Shown one piece after another: positions 55,656 to 64,000 of a stretch of DNA of 64,000 bases. The stretch comes from Azorinus chamasolen. Lineage: Eukaryota; Mollusca; Bivalvia; Cardiida; Solecurtidae. The position numbers and the translations under genes were made by a program. The stretch spans positions 46,291,552 to 46,355,551 of the forward strand of contig OY755252.1 in NCBI GenBank assembly GCA_963576725.1. Reading direction: 5' to 3'. A model generated the notes under the pieces. The model was not told the origin of the DNA. It worked only from the letters and a program-made list of their open reading frames with translations, and did no database searches. Within the stretch, counting starts at the first letter, position 1. The number at the start of each line of letters is the position of its first letter.

Positions 55656-56012
55656 CATACATGTACGCAAACGAATCCAGGCATTTGCCCATCTTTGGTA
55701 TTTTATCATCTGTTTAAAGGCTAATTCTACCTGCCGTTATATGCAGAAAACGAACACTGACGGGCTTTCGATTATTCAGTTGAATATCTGGTCTGATATA
55801 GATCATTGGCCTCTGAATACCCATTAACCGAATTAATTCTCTGAAGTGTTCACCGACAATGGCAATTACAAACAACATAACTGGGTTTAGATTAACCCTT
55901 CGCTTGCTGAATTTTAAAAATACATTTCTCCTTATTTACCCATGTCCTGTTATATAATTACATATATCTTCACTGTGTACAAGTATTTCGCTGTGCAATC
56001 ACTGCTGTGGAG
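55656..56012. other. Intergenic; possible MITE flank
   Basis: TTAACCCTTCGC at about 55893 starts a MITE-like stretch running to the hAT arm at 56013. Otherwise unassigned. Confidence 0.4.
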
Positions 56013-56510
56013 CAAAGGTGCCCGACGCATGCTTGGTCAACTGGCCTAAAACTATCTATTTGAACCTTAAACCACTCCGAAAAACGAGAAAAACACGACC
56101 CGGAAAAAAAATCCTATCGGGTCTATATATGTATTGAAAGGTACCTAACTACGTCAGATCAGCGGCGGAAAATACAACAGTCATGTTTTTCAAAGTCTTA
56201 CAGCAAAGCCAATTCAACACCGATTTCTATCAGTTTGGTCTTGATCCGTTCCAAATTCCATATGCTAAGCGTCACAATTAGTGCTTTCCTTAAATATTGC
56301 TCCGTCTTGTCGCTGCAAGACCGCGAATTTGAAAAATACGCTAGAGCGAAACGATGTGACTCCCGCCAGGATGCATAGACGTATATAGGAGGATCTGTAT
56401 TCGTTAATCTTTTCAACAAAAACGCGAATTATGGTTAAACACTATCTAAAAACACTAAACTCGCCGCAATTAAAACGGTGCTTACTATTTCCAAAATTGT
56501 TATCTGTTTT
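56013..56510 (+). mobile_element. Second hAT-like element, left arm only
   Basis: CAAAGGTGCCCGACGCATGC followed by the same arm as 51244 (GGTACCTAACTACGTCAGAT and GATCCGTTCCAAATTCCATA). No right terminus found nearby. Left flank CTGTGGAG. Confidence 0.7.
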
Positions 56511-56771
56511 GAAAAAACCCATGTTTTTTTAACAATCATATTTTATTGAATTCTTATTTAATTCACAAAGTGTTTTAGCTGATCATCATCAGCAGCAGCA
56601 GCAGCATCATCATCATCATCATCCCAATGTACGCGATGCTGTGGATTCAAGTGACACGGATACTAAAATGACTGCCCTAAAATATATTAGGAATATGATA
56701 AACCATAGAAAAGCACACGGCCAATTCACATACATATAGACATCTTGAAGACTTGTATTAACTCTTCGCTA
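56511..56771. other. Unassigned; short (CAG/CAT)n
   Basis: (CAG)n/(CAT)n tract at about 56585-56622. No gene. Confidence 0.5.
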
Positions 56772-56902
56772 TTAACCCTTCGCTATTCGCGTCAATATAC
56801 CTACCTGTAAATAGTGAAGACTCAGATGAGACAGCTCCTGCAGGAGCTGGCTATTTGTCTGCACTAATTACAAGTTGATTGTGCAACCAGTGCACTCCAC
56901 AG
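56772..56902 (+). mobile_element. TTAA-type MITE portion upstream of hAT arm
   Basis: TTAACCCTTCGCTATTCG with core GACAGCTCCTGCAGGAGCTG. It runs into the hAT-like terminus at 56903, like the arrangement at 55893-56013. Confidence 0.5.
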
Positions 56903-57056
56903 CAAAGATGCTCGACGCATGCTTGGACTCACCCATGGAAACAACCCCTCCCCCCCAAAAAAAAAAAAAAAAAATAAAAAAAAAAAAAAAATAAAATAAA
57001 ATAAAATGTGATCGAAGTATGTTAAACTAGCCTAAAACTATCTATTTGAACCTTCA
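56903..57056 (+). mobile_element. Third hAT-like element, short left arm
   Basis: CAAAGATGCTCGACGCATGC, C7/A-rich tract, then GATCGAAGTATGTTAAACTA as in 51300-51345. Breaks off after CTATCTATTTGAACCTTCA. Left flank CTCCACAG. Confidence 0.65.
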
Positions 57057-57097
57057 ATTGTTGGTGTAAGATATGTGTTCATATAAAATCTTCAGCC

Positions 57098-57240
57098 ACA
57101 CGGATATATCACATTTCATGTACCCTATTCGTCTGATATGCGTGTCATTTTCGACCGAATATATCACACATGCGACATATTCGGTCGAAATTTTCACTCG
57201 TGTTACACATTCGATCCGTGACATATACGGTTCAACAGAA
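57098..57240. mobile_element. Palindromic repeat around TTCGACCGAATAT
   Basis: ATTTTCGACCGAATAT and ATATTCGGTCGAAATTTT face each other across 15 bp. ATATCACATTTC and TGACATATACGG extend the symmetry. Confidence 0.5.
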
Positions 57241-57529
57241 CGCTGCACTACAAGCTTTGTTTACAGCTGTTGAATGATCAGGACTAGATTATGTCTGACG
57301 CTGTACTTCCTCGTATGGACCCTTATCAACATAATGTATTCAGCGTTGTTAAAAACCCTTACTTGATAACATACGAATGTGACAAAATTCGTGATAAAAA
57401 GTAATTTAGTGCTTGCGTAACTTGCATAGTATTACTATAACATTGCTCTCTGTATACTATAAAGTATTTCATATGTTACATTTTAAATACGCTATACATT
57501 TCCCACATAATGCCTTAAGCAATATTATA

Positions 57530-57662
57530 AAAATAACAATAATAATTACAATAACAATAATAAATAATAATAATAACAATTATAAGTATAATAAATATAA
57601 TAGTAGTCATAATAATAATGATAATAATAGTAATAATGATAATAAGAGTAATACTAATATAA
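57530..57662. repeat. (AAT)n-type microsatellite
   Basis: AATAATAATAACAAT units with interruptions, followed by a family B half core (GATCCTGATTAGACGGCTCC). Confidence 0.9.
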
Positions 57663-57870
57663 ACAGAGCAGATCCTGATTAGACGGCTCCTGCAGGAATG
57701 TGTTAATGCGTATCCGTTACCCCTTTCAGTACCAGCATCCATATGAGTACTTTGAATTTTTGTCTTGATCCAAACTATGTGTTACTCTGCTCATGCTTCT
57801 GCCAAAGCTATTTTGAGCAATAAAGCAGACGACACTGCGTGCATACGACAAAGGTACGTCAGGTAGTTTC

Positions 57871-57995
57871 GTTCTGTTCCATATACAGAAGCAGGTATAC
57901 AAGTCATGCCTGACGACCCCGGTGTATGTGTTCTGTTCCATAGACAGTAGCAGGCATACACTCCCTGCCTGACGACTCCTTGTTTTTGTTCTGTT
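57871..57995. repeat. 59-bp tandem repeat, ~2 units
   Basis: GTTCTGTTCCATATACAGAA at 57871 and GTTCTGTTCCATAGACAGTA at 57930; each leads to ATGCCTGACGAC or CTGCCTGACGAC. A third start is at 57988. Confidence 0.75.
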
Positions 57996-58087
57996 CGACT
58001 TCTCTGCAACTTGCTGATATCAACATGTCAGTGGATAAAGTCTGCGAGTGTCTTATTAACCCTTTCATCGGTGAATTTCCATAGTAG

Positions 58088-58231
58088 AAAACCCCATCAG
58101 TATTTACCTATAGAGTCCACTTGAAAACCCCATCAGTATTTACCTGTAGAGTCCACTTGAAAACCCCATCAGTATTTACCTGTAGAGTCCACTTGAAAAC
58201 CCCATCAGTATTTACCTGTAGAGTCCACTTG
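58088..58231. repeat. 36-bp minisatellite, four units
   Basis: AAAACCCCATCAGTATTT ACCTGTAGAGTCCACTTG repeated four times almost without change. Confidence 0.95.
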
Positions 58232-58343
58232 ATACAAACAGTTTCGAATTGCTAGAGGATACATTGTTTAATCTGTGAATGACAAACAGTGACCAGATTA
58301 AGGAGGTTAATATCTAGGAAGTCTATTATTTGGGTTTACAATC

Positions 58344-58525
58344 TACAGTAAAACCCCTCTAAACCGGAATTCTAGTAGAAAAGAATTTAGATACTTTTAA
58401 GCAGGTGGCTGCTTCATGCAGGGTGAAAGTCATGCATGACTTTCACCCTGCATGAAGCTGCCACCTGTCTCCAAGACCGATATTTATACCAAATTTAACG
58501 TCCGGTTTAGAGGGGTTTTACTGTA
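58344..58525 (+). mobile_element. Family F MITE, complete
   Basis: TACAGTAAAACCCCTCTAAA / TTTAGAGGGGTTTTACTGTA termini, palindromic centre GGTGAAAGTCATGCATGACT, GCATGAAGCTGCCACCTG. Confidence 0.75.
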
Positions 58526-58848
58526 TACTGTTTGTGCATGACATGGCACGCGTGGTCCACATTTAGAGATTTGAATACGTACGTTACAGAATACTGTACC
58601 TGTTGGGCAAATATTCAAATGTCAAGTACGACCATTTCTTTTATAGTTTATACAATTACACTGAATATTTATACAATTACACTGAATACATACTTCACAG
58701 TTGGGGTATTGTTCACCACTTCAATGGAAAATTCAATTAAAAATAGTTGTATTTTGGTGGCGTCATCTGTGAAGTTTCTCAGCAAGCAATTACGGTAACA
58801 CCTCTCCAAAGCAAACACCAGAATGTGGTTTATTTGTTTCGCTCATGT

Positions 58849-59042
58849 ACAGTAAGACATTGAAGCGGGTATCAGTGCCGGTCGTTCTAAAAGGCAGCTT
58901 AATGCATGTTGGAAGTCATGTAGAAAACTCTCAAAGGGATATTTATGCACGACCTTTACCCTGCATTATGCAGCCACCTGCCTGCACATACATAAACTGT
59001 TATTCGTAATTAACATTCCTGTTTAAAGAGGTTATACAGTAA
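58849..59042 (+). mobile_element. Family F MITE, diverged
   Basis: TACAGTAAGACATTGAAG at the left, AAGAGGTTATACAGTA at the right. GGCAGCTTAATGCATG and CTGCATTATGCAGCCACC inside. Confidence 0.6.
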
Positions 59043-59047
59043 ATCAT

Positions 59048-59175
59048 TTTGCAAACAGTGTAGACCCAAATCAGACGGTTGGTTCCTGAGGAACCGTCGG
59101 ATCAGGATCTACTGGGATTGACTCTGAATGTTCATGTGAAAAATATTGGCATTATGAATATTAAGTAGATTAACT
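59048..59175 (+). mobile_element. Family B MITE core
   Basis: CAGTGTAGACCCAAATCAGA, GGTTCCTGAGGAACC, GGATCAGGATCTACTG. Ends undefined. Confidence 0.5.
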
Positions 59176-59224
59176 ATTGTAATATCACCTGGACACAGGA
59201 TTGTTTGGCAATGGCAGACACTGG

Positions 59225-59356
59225 GGAATCATGTCTATATTTTACCATGAGCAAACAGAGCAGACTCTGATTAGACAGCTCCTATAAGGGCCGTCTGATC
59301 TGGGTCTACCCTGATTGCAAAGGCGTAGAAAGGCGTATTTATTGAGTAAAGAGTTA
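59225..59356 (-). mobile_element. Family B MITE, partial
   Basis: AACAGAGCAGACTCTGATTA, GGGCCGTCTGATCTGGGTCT, then AAAGGCGTATTTATTGAG and AGAGTTAA. Confidence 0.5.
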
Positions 59357-59571
59357 AGTTAGATTTCTACAGTTTCTGAAATGGCCATGTTTTCTCATTC
59401 ACTTGCTAGTATAAACATTATGTTAATGAATATTCATGAAGGCATGTACATGTATTATTGTAAAATAGTCATGATTGAAATGTTTATTACGAGCGTGTGT
59501 GTAATGCCATGGATCTAGGATAGTCTGCCGCACTGTAATCCTGCATAAGCAATCACTTGTTTTAACCCATT

Positions 59572-59767
59572 TGCTCCCACGACCCCATATATGGGACGAA
59601 GGCAAACAGTGTAGACTCTGATCAGACGCCGCATAATGCGGCGTCTGATCAGAGTCTACACTGTTTGCTGATAGGAATTTCAATATAAAACAAAACAAAA
59701 TTGAAAATTTAGGCCAGGCACCCCTTAGATAAAAATGGACTAATCCGACATATGGAACATGGGTTAA
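59572..59767 (+). mobile_element. Family E MITE, complete, TTAA-bounded
   Basis: TTAACCCATTTGCTCCCA at the left, GGAACATGGGTTAA at the right. Perfect core palindrome AGACGCCGCATAATGCGGCG within AGACTCTGATC...GATCAGAGTCT. Confidence 0.75.
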
Positions 59768-59779
59768 TGAGAACTATGT

Positions 59780-60029
59780 TTAACCATGTCCTCCATCAAA
59801 ACGCCTTTCTATTCCTGGCAAACAGAGCAGTCACATATCGGACGGTTGTTAGAGGAGCCGTCCGGTCAGGGTCTGCTCTGTTTGCTTATGCTATGATGTA
59901 GATATCAGTCTACAGTTTCTCCATTGGACGAACATCCATGTGTCCATGTACTGCTCTAACAAAAAAAATCAAATTAATATTCATCATGTCATTATTTCTT
60001 ACATGAATATTCATGGCGGAAAGGGTTAA
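59780..60029 (+). mobile_element. Family B MITE, complete
   Basis: TTAACCATGTCCTCC at the left, GGCGGAAAGGGTTAA at the right, core GGAGCCGTCCGGTCAG and GGTCTGCTCTGTTTGC. It shares its right TTAA with the next MITE. Confidence 0.65.
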
Positions 60030-60220
60030 CCCATTTCCTCATAGTGGCGCCTGTAAAAGTCACTATTTCCAACCATTGTGATAAATACAGCATGTGCATT
60101 TTATCACAGTGGTTTCAGAACTGCACAATTCTAAGTGTTCTTTTTCTCTAGTAAATGCCCCTTTTCTCTAGATTTATATCTAACAGGTTGGTTTTAAAAA
60201 TGGCACATGCGGTGGGTAAT
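60026..60220 (-). mobile_element. Family A MITE, inverted
   Basis: TTAACCCATTTCCTCATAG at the left, AACCATTGTGATAAATACAG / TTTTATCACAGTGGTTTC centre, AATGGCACATGCGGTGGGTAA at the right. Confidence 0.6.
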
Positions 60221-60740
60221 ACCCATTGCTCGCCTCAGAGAGGAACTTTTGTACAGGGTGTCGCTGAGCCCTTTGACCTGTTGAATAAATTTCCATCAGT
60301 TAAGAATGGCGTCTGCTTCAAAGTTTACTTTTAACTCGTCTTAATTTCTTTTATTCGTTACTATCCGGATGTGCACCGCTATGGATCCTGTTTAGATTGC
60401 AAATTACATTTCGATCCAACGTTTAATCTGAAATAATCTGATCTGGATCCAGTATGCTTAGGTAATTCATATTCGCTCATATCAGGTTAAAATGTTAATG
60501 ATTAATCAGAGCTACTTGACTTTTAAAAAACCCGTCTACCAAAACCAAAATCGGTCTAGTAGATTTAAACACTGTATTTCGAATTTCGTTTTACCTTTAC
60601 CAAGCTGAAAACAATGTTTTATAACCAGTGTCTGATGCAATTCATACTTTCACCCGTCTCGTTCAATCTTGTAAAAAACTGATGACCGAGTGTCCAGATG
60701 ACATGCCGTATTTCTCGTCGTCTCCTCTGGATCCAAACTG
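60221..60740. other. Intergenic; remnant of repeat with GGATCCAAACTG core
   Basis: CTCTGGATCCAAACTG at 60725 continues as TTTGCCAATGCG at 60920, so a MITE core is split by the insertion at 60741. Otherwise unassigned. Confidence 0.5.
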
Positions 60741-60920
60741 CGTCTATGCTTATAAAGCTTTTAGTTGAGTCTGAGATCGTTCTCAAGCTTTTGATTGGTC
60801 AGATTTGAGCCTTTGGCTCAAATCTGACCAATCAAAAGCTTGAGAACTCAAATCTGACCAATCAAAAGCCTGAGAACGAAACTCAGACTCAACTAAAAGC
60901 TTTATAAGCATGGACTCTGT
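60741..60920. mobile_element. Second copy of the 27779-type MITE
   Basis: CTATGCTTATAAAGC / GCTTTATAAGCATGGAC ends and the internal CTCAAATCTGACCAATCAAA repeats, nearly identical to 27779-27963. Confidence 0.75.
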
Positions 60921-61011
60921 TTGCCAATGCGAGCAATGCCGAGCATATCACGCTAAGAAGGGGATCATGCCCTGTTATGTGTGACGCTCCATGTAGGACA
61001 TTGTCCCACTT

Positions 61012-61222
61012 TTAACCCTTTCCGTGTCCGATATTCATGTAAGAAGTAATGGCACCGTGGATATTTATTACCTGAAATGTCATGATGTAAGCAAAAATGT
61101 AGAATCAGATCTGTATCATGTCAAAAGTAAAAAGAGCAAACCCTGATCAGACGGCTCTTATATCTGGGTCAGTTCTGTTTGCAAATGCGTGAAAAGTCGT
61201 TTATATGAGGTGAAAGGGCTAA
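61012..61222 (+). mobile_element. Family B MITE
   Basis: TTAACCCTTTCCGTGTCC at the left, GAGGTGAAAGGGCTAA at the right, core AACCCTGATCAGACGGCTCT. Confidence 0.6.
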
Positions 61223-61373
61223 TATCTACTCAAATGGTTTGTTACAGAAATGAATAGAAGTCTTTGATCGACACTCTTTGTCATAATGGCTTGTTGACCT
61301 ACTATTCAACCCTTTCAATATTAAGCCGTTTTGCATGAATTAATAATTAGATGAATCATCATAAATCTATTTA

Positions 61374-61581
61374 TACAGTAAAACCTCTCTTAACCGGCAG
61401 TTAAATTTAGTATGAATATCGGTCTTGGAGACAGGTGGCAGCTTAATGCAGGGTGAAAGTCATGCAGAAAGCTCCTAGAGGAGCTTTCTGCATGACTTTC
61501 ACACTGCATTAAGCAGCCACCTGCCTAAAAGTATCTAAATTATTCTCTACTAGAATTCCGGTTAAGAGAGGTTATACTGTA
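61374..61581 (+). mobile_element. Family F MITE, best-preserved copy
   Basis: TACAGTAAAACCTCTCTTAA / TTAAGAGAGGTTATACTGTA termini. The centre GCAGAAAGCTCCTAGAGGAG runs into an almost perfect palindrome. AATTCCGGTTAAGAG at the right. Confidence 0.8.
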
Positions 61582-61593
61582 TATTGTTATCAT

Positions 61594-61712
61594 TTAAAGG
61601 GAACTGTTCACAGAGCAGATCTTTATCAGACGGCTCTTATAGTAGCCGTCTGATCTGGATGTACCCTGTTTACAAAAGCGGGAACATGCATTTCTATGAG
61701 GGAAAATGTTCA
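61594..61712 (-). mobile_element. Family B MITE core
   Basis: ACAGAGCAGATCTTTATCAG, CGGCTCTTATAGTAGCCG, TCTGATCTGGATGTACCC and ATTTCTATGAGGGAAAA. Confidence 0.5.
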
Positions 61713-62284
61713 ACTAAAAGAGATAGTGTTAACAAATAACATAACACCTCATGTACATAATCCCGAATGCTGTATTATAAAAAGGGTGTGCTCTGGTGAA
61801 CGGGTACTAAAGAGAGGTAAAGTCCCGTCCATTTAAGCTTTTAAAATATTATAAACTTAGCATTATACAGCCTGGATATGGGTTAGACGTCGAGCCACTC
61901 GGCGCCTCGTCTGGATCCACTCGGCTTGCAATCGTGAGGCAGGTGACGATTAGCGGAATAAGTATATAACATTGCACTCAATATAGATTCATTTAGTTCA
62001 TTTATAACATAGTAGACCTCCATTAGACGGTTGCTCCACTCAATATAGACTCCTTTTGGCACAGTTACATAGTAGACCTCGGTTAGACGGCGGCTGCAAG
62101 AGCAGTTTGACCAGGGTCTACTCTGTTTTATTCTGAAACAATGTAGATACATTTCTATGGTTTCTGTTACGGTTAAAGCCTTTCGGTCATGGTGCCAGTA
62201 TACACATCCTCTAAATAATAAATAAGTATAAGTATACTGGTATCTGCACTGCAGTGTAAGCATTCTAATCCGGATATTTGATAA
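61713..62284. other. Unassigned; decayed MITE pieces
   Basis: Short duplicated strings (CACTCAATATAGA and CATAGTAGACCTC, each twice at 61975-62085) suggest a local duplication. No gene. Confidence 0.45.
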
Positions 62285-62662
62285 AGAATAAAAAAAATTA
62301 TCCAGGTGAGTGCTTAATGCAGGTTGAAAGTCGTGCAGGAAAATCATTTTGAAGCTTTCTGCACGAATTTCATCCTGCATAAACCCTTCCATGCCACAAT
62401 GACGGGTCTATGACATCACATGCAATTAGTTTGGATCCAGATGAGACGCCGAGTAACTCGGCGTCTCATCAGGATCCAAACTGTTTGTTACTGTTACTAT
62501 GTTTTTGAAACAAAAATGAAGAAAATAAAAAAAAATGAATATTGATAGCAGACGACAAAGTTAGCAGACGACAGAGTTTGGCAGCGAAGTGTTAAGCTGC
62601 CACATGTCCGGAAGACAGAGACTGGTACTCATTTCAATGCCCGGTTTATAGAGGTTTTACTG
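62285..62662 (+). mobile_element. Family F MITE split by a family C MITE
   Basis: Left half CCAGGTGAGTGCTTAATGC ... TTTCATCCTGCAT, right half GCTGCCACATGTCC ... TTTATAGAGGTTTTACTGTG. In intact relatives the junction reads CTGCATTAAGCTGCC, so the insertion used that TTAA. Confidence 0.7.
62380..62595 (-). mobile_element. Family C MITE inserted in family F
   Basis: ACCCTTCCATGCCACAATGA at the left, core GGATCCAGATGAGACGCCGA / TCGGCGTCTCATCAGGATCC, two TAGCAGACGACA units near the right end, closing AGTGTTAA. Reverse orientation of 44230-45085. Confidence 0.7.
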
Positions 62663-63429
62663 TGCTACAATATGGACTCAGTGTCAGAAAACGTACAGAT
62701 AAAAAGAACTGTTACCGCTAGTTTAGAATACATTTGGCTATTTATAAATTTGCTCTTGATATTTATTAAAATTATCGTCTCTTTTAATAGAAGGAAACAC
62801 ACGTTTAATAGGGAAATATAAATATAATATAGATTGAAAAAGCACTTGCCTTGCAAGAGACACATTCGGTTAATGACCGGGTACAATCGTCAATGCTATA
62901 ATTATGTAAATCAGTTATGGTTCAATTAGATATGTTATTTCCGAATCGAGTCATAACACTGTGTACATGAATCACGTGTTAATATACGAATACTTAAGTA
63001 CACTTTGACAATTGGTATTGGTGTTTCGCGTTAATCGAAATTTCACGTCGTCGTTACAGAATGCTGCGGCAAGGTGCAACGAATGCAGATGTTATCCTCA
63101 ACGATGTGGTTATCAGCCATGCATTTTTCAGTATTTTCGAATTGAAGAAATTCCCAAATACCTTCAGAATAAGTGTAATAGAATTTGATTCTCGTCCAAT
63201 GCCGTTTTCCATATGTTTGGCCTTCAAGGGATAATCTTATACCTTTAGAACGCATCTGGACGTTTCTACAGCAGGCTGGCGAGATTGACCATGCTAAAGC
63301 TGAGTTGGTATATCTCTTGTATCCAAGAAACGCGGCAATGCCACGAAGCCAGGTTTTTAAAATTATTTTCCAACAACCTACAAAGGAAATGTTGCACTTG
63401 GCATTATAGTGCGTATGAGTGTTTTGCTA
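62663..63429. other. No recognised gene; one 57-codon frame
   Basis: A frame from ATG 63060 to TAA 63231 (MLRQGATNADVILNDV...) follows a possible acceptor TCGTTACAG, but has no known motif. It could be chance or a terminal exon. Confidence 0.3.
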
Positions 63430-64000
63430 TTTTTAGTAATTGTGACATTGACCTTAGAACCCAAAACACACTTCCAAACTAGGAATTTTCATGCAGACAT
63501 GCTACAAAATAACAAAATAAATCTAACATTAAGCGGAAATCAGTTTTCTATTTGAGTAACAATGGCCTTAACCTAAGAATCCTTAAATACAAACCTAAAC
63601 TAGGAAATACTAAGTATGCACATTCCAATCTAAGGTAAATTGGTCTATCCAATCTGAGGTTTTTCAGCAGAAACCAATTTTAGTAACAATGACCTTGACC
63701 TTGACTCCCGAATCGGAAAATACAATCCCAAGCTAGGTCTTCCAAAAGCTAGCTAAATGCACGCTAAGTACAAAGTTTGGTCAAAATTAGCCTTTCCAAA
63801 CTTAAGTTATTGACCCGGGACCGTATTTCTATTATAATACCAGTGTCCTGGACCTTGACGCGATGACGCAAAAATACAATCTCAAGCGTGGTATTTATAA
63901 AAGCTTGCTAAATACAAAATTTTGTCAAAATCGGTCAATCATAACTTGAGCTATTGACCGGAAAACGTTTTTCGTTTTTAGTAACAGACATTGACCCAAT
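63430..64000. repeat. Degenerate tandem satellite running off the window
   Basis: GTAACAATGACCTTGACCTT-like starts at about 63433, 63556, 63682, 63839 and 63980 (spacing about 125-157 bp). Each is followed by AATACAAnCCnAAnCTAGG and TTTGGTCAAAATnGG strings. Confidence 0.65.

Noticed and set aside
61883..62392. 169-residue minus-strand ORF
   Set aside because: It crosses decayed MITE pieces and a local duplication; no domain visible.

Overview
The window is eukaryotic, AT-rich and packed with repeats. It most likely comes from a bivalve mollusc (inference). The reasons are an intron-containing secreted protein with PAN and discoidin-type domains, dense short palindromic MITEs, several CR1/jockey-type LINEs, and a Naiad-type Penelope-like element (PLE) that carries several in-frame UGA codons. 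Selenocysteine-encoding Naiads have been reported from clams and spiders. I see no rRNA, no convincing functional tRNA, no CRISPR and no operon.

Most notable is the PLE at about 6.3-10.7 kb on the plus strand. Its order is N-terminal GIY-YIG endonuclease, linker with a C-x-C motif, then reverse transcriptase, which is the permuted Naiad arrangement. Four in-frame TGA codons (7118, 7151, 8016, 8430) each fall where the family normally has a conserved cysteine, so they read naturally as selenocysteine. A fold with SECIS-like features starts at the stop codon. This copy is damaged by one frameshift (about 7847) and one TAA (8220). Fragments related to its 3' end recur at 31.3 kb, 41.5 kb and 49.0 kb.

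One host gene can be assembled on the plus strand from four exons (22843-23356, 27028-27185, 35734-35880, 43768-43911). It predicts a secreted protein of about 320 residues: signal peptide, PAN/apple-like module, Thr-rich linker and F5/8 type C (discoidin) domain. Exon phases join without a break. Its introns, about 3.7, 8.5 and 7.9 kb, are filled with transposons, including an open 1136-residue LINE ORF at 36823-40233.

Other retroelements are LINE remnants at 12.95-14.4, 16.6-19.9 (with a decayed 2A-like motif), 27.5-30.5, 30.7-30.96, 47.4-50.2 and 53.8-54.8 kb (minus). DNA elements include a TIR element of 2.65 kb (32628-35280) with nested MITEs, a hAT-like 1.24 kb inverted-repeat element with a perfect 8-bp target duplication (51244-52479), and many TTAA-bounded or TA-bounded palindromic MITEs, several nested in one another. 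Tandem repeats include a 41-bp x 17 array grown from a MITE end, a ~171-bp array at 52.5-53.2 kb and a degenerate array running off the right edge.
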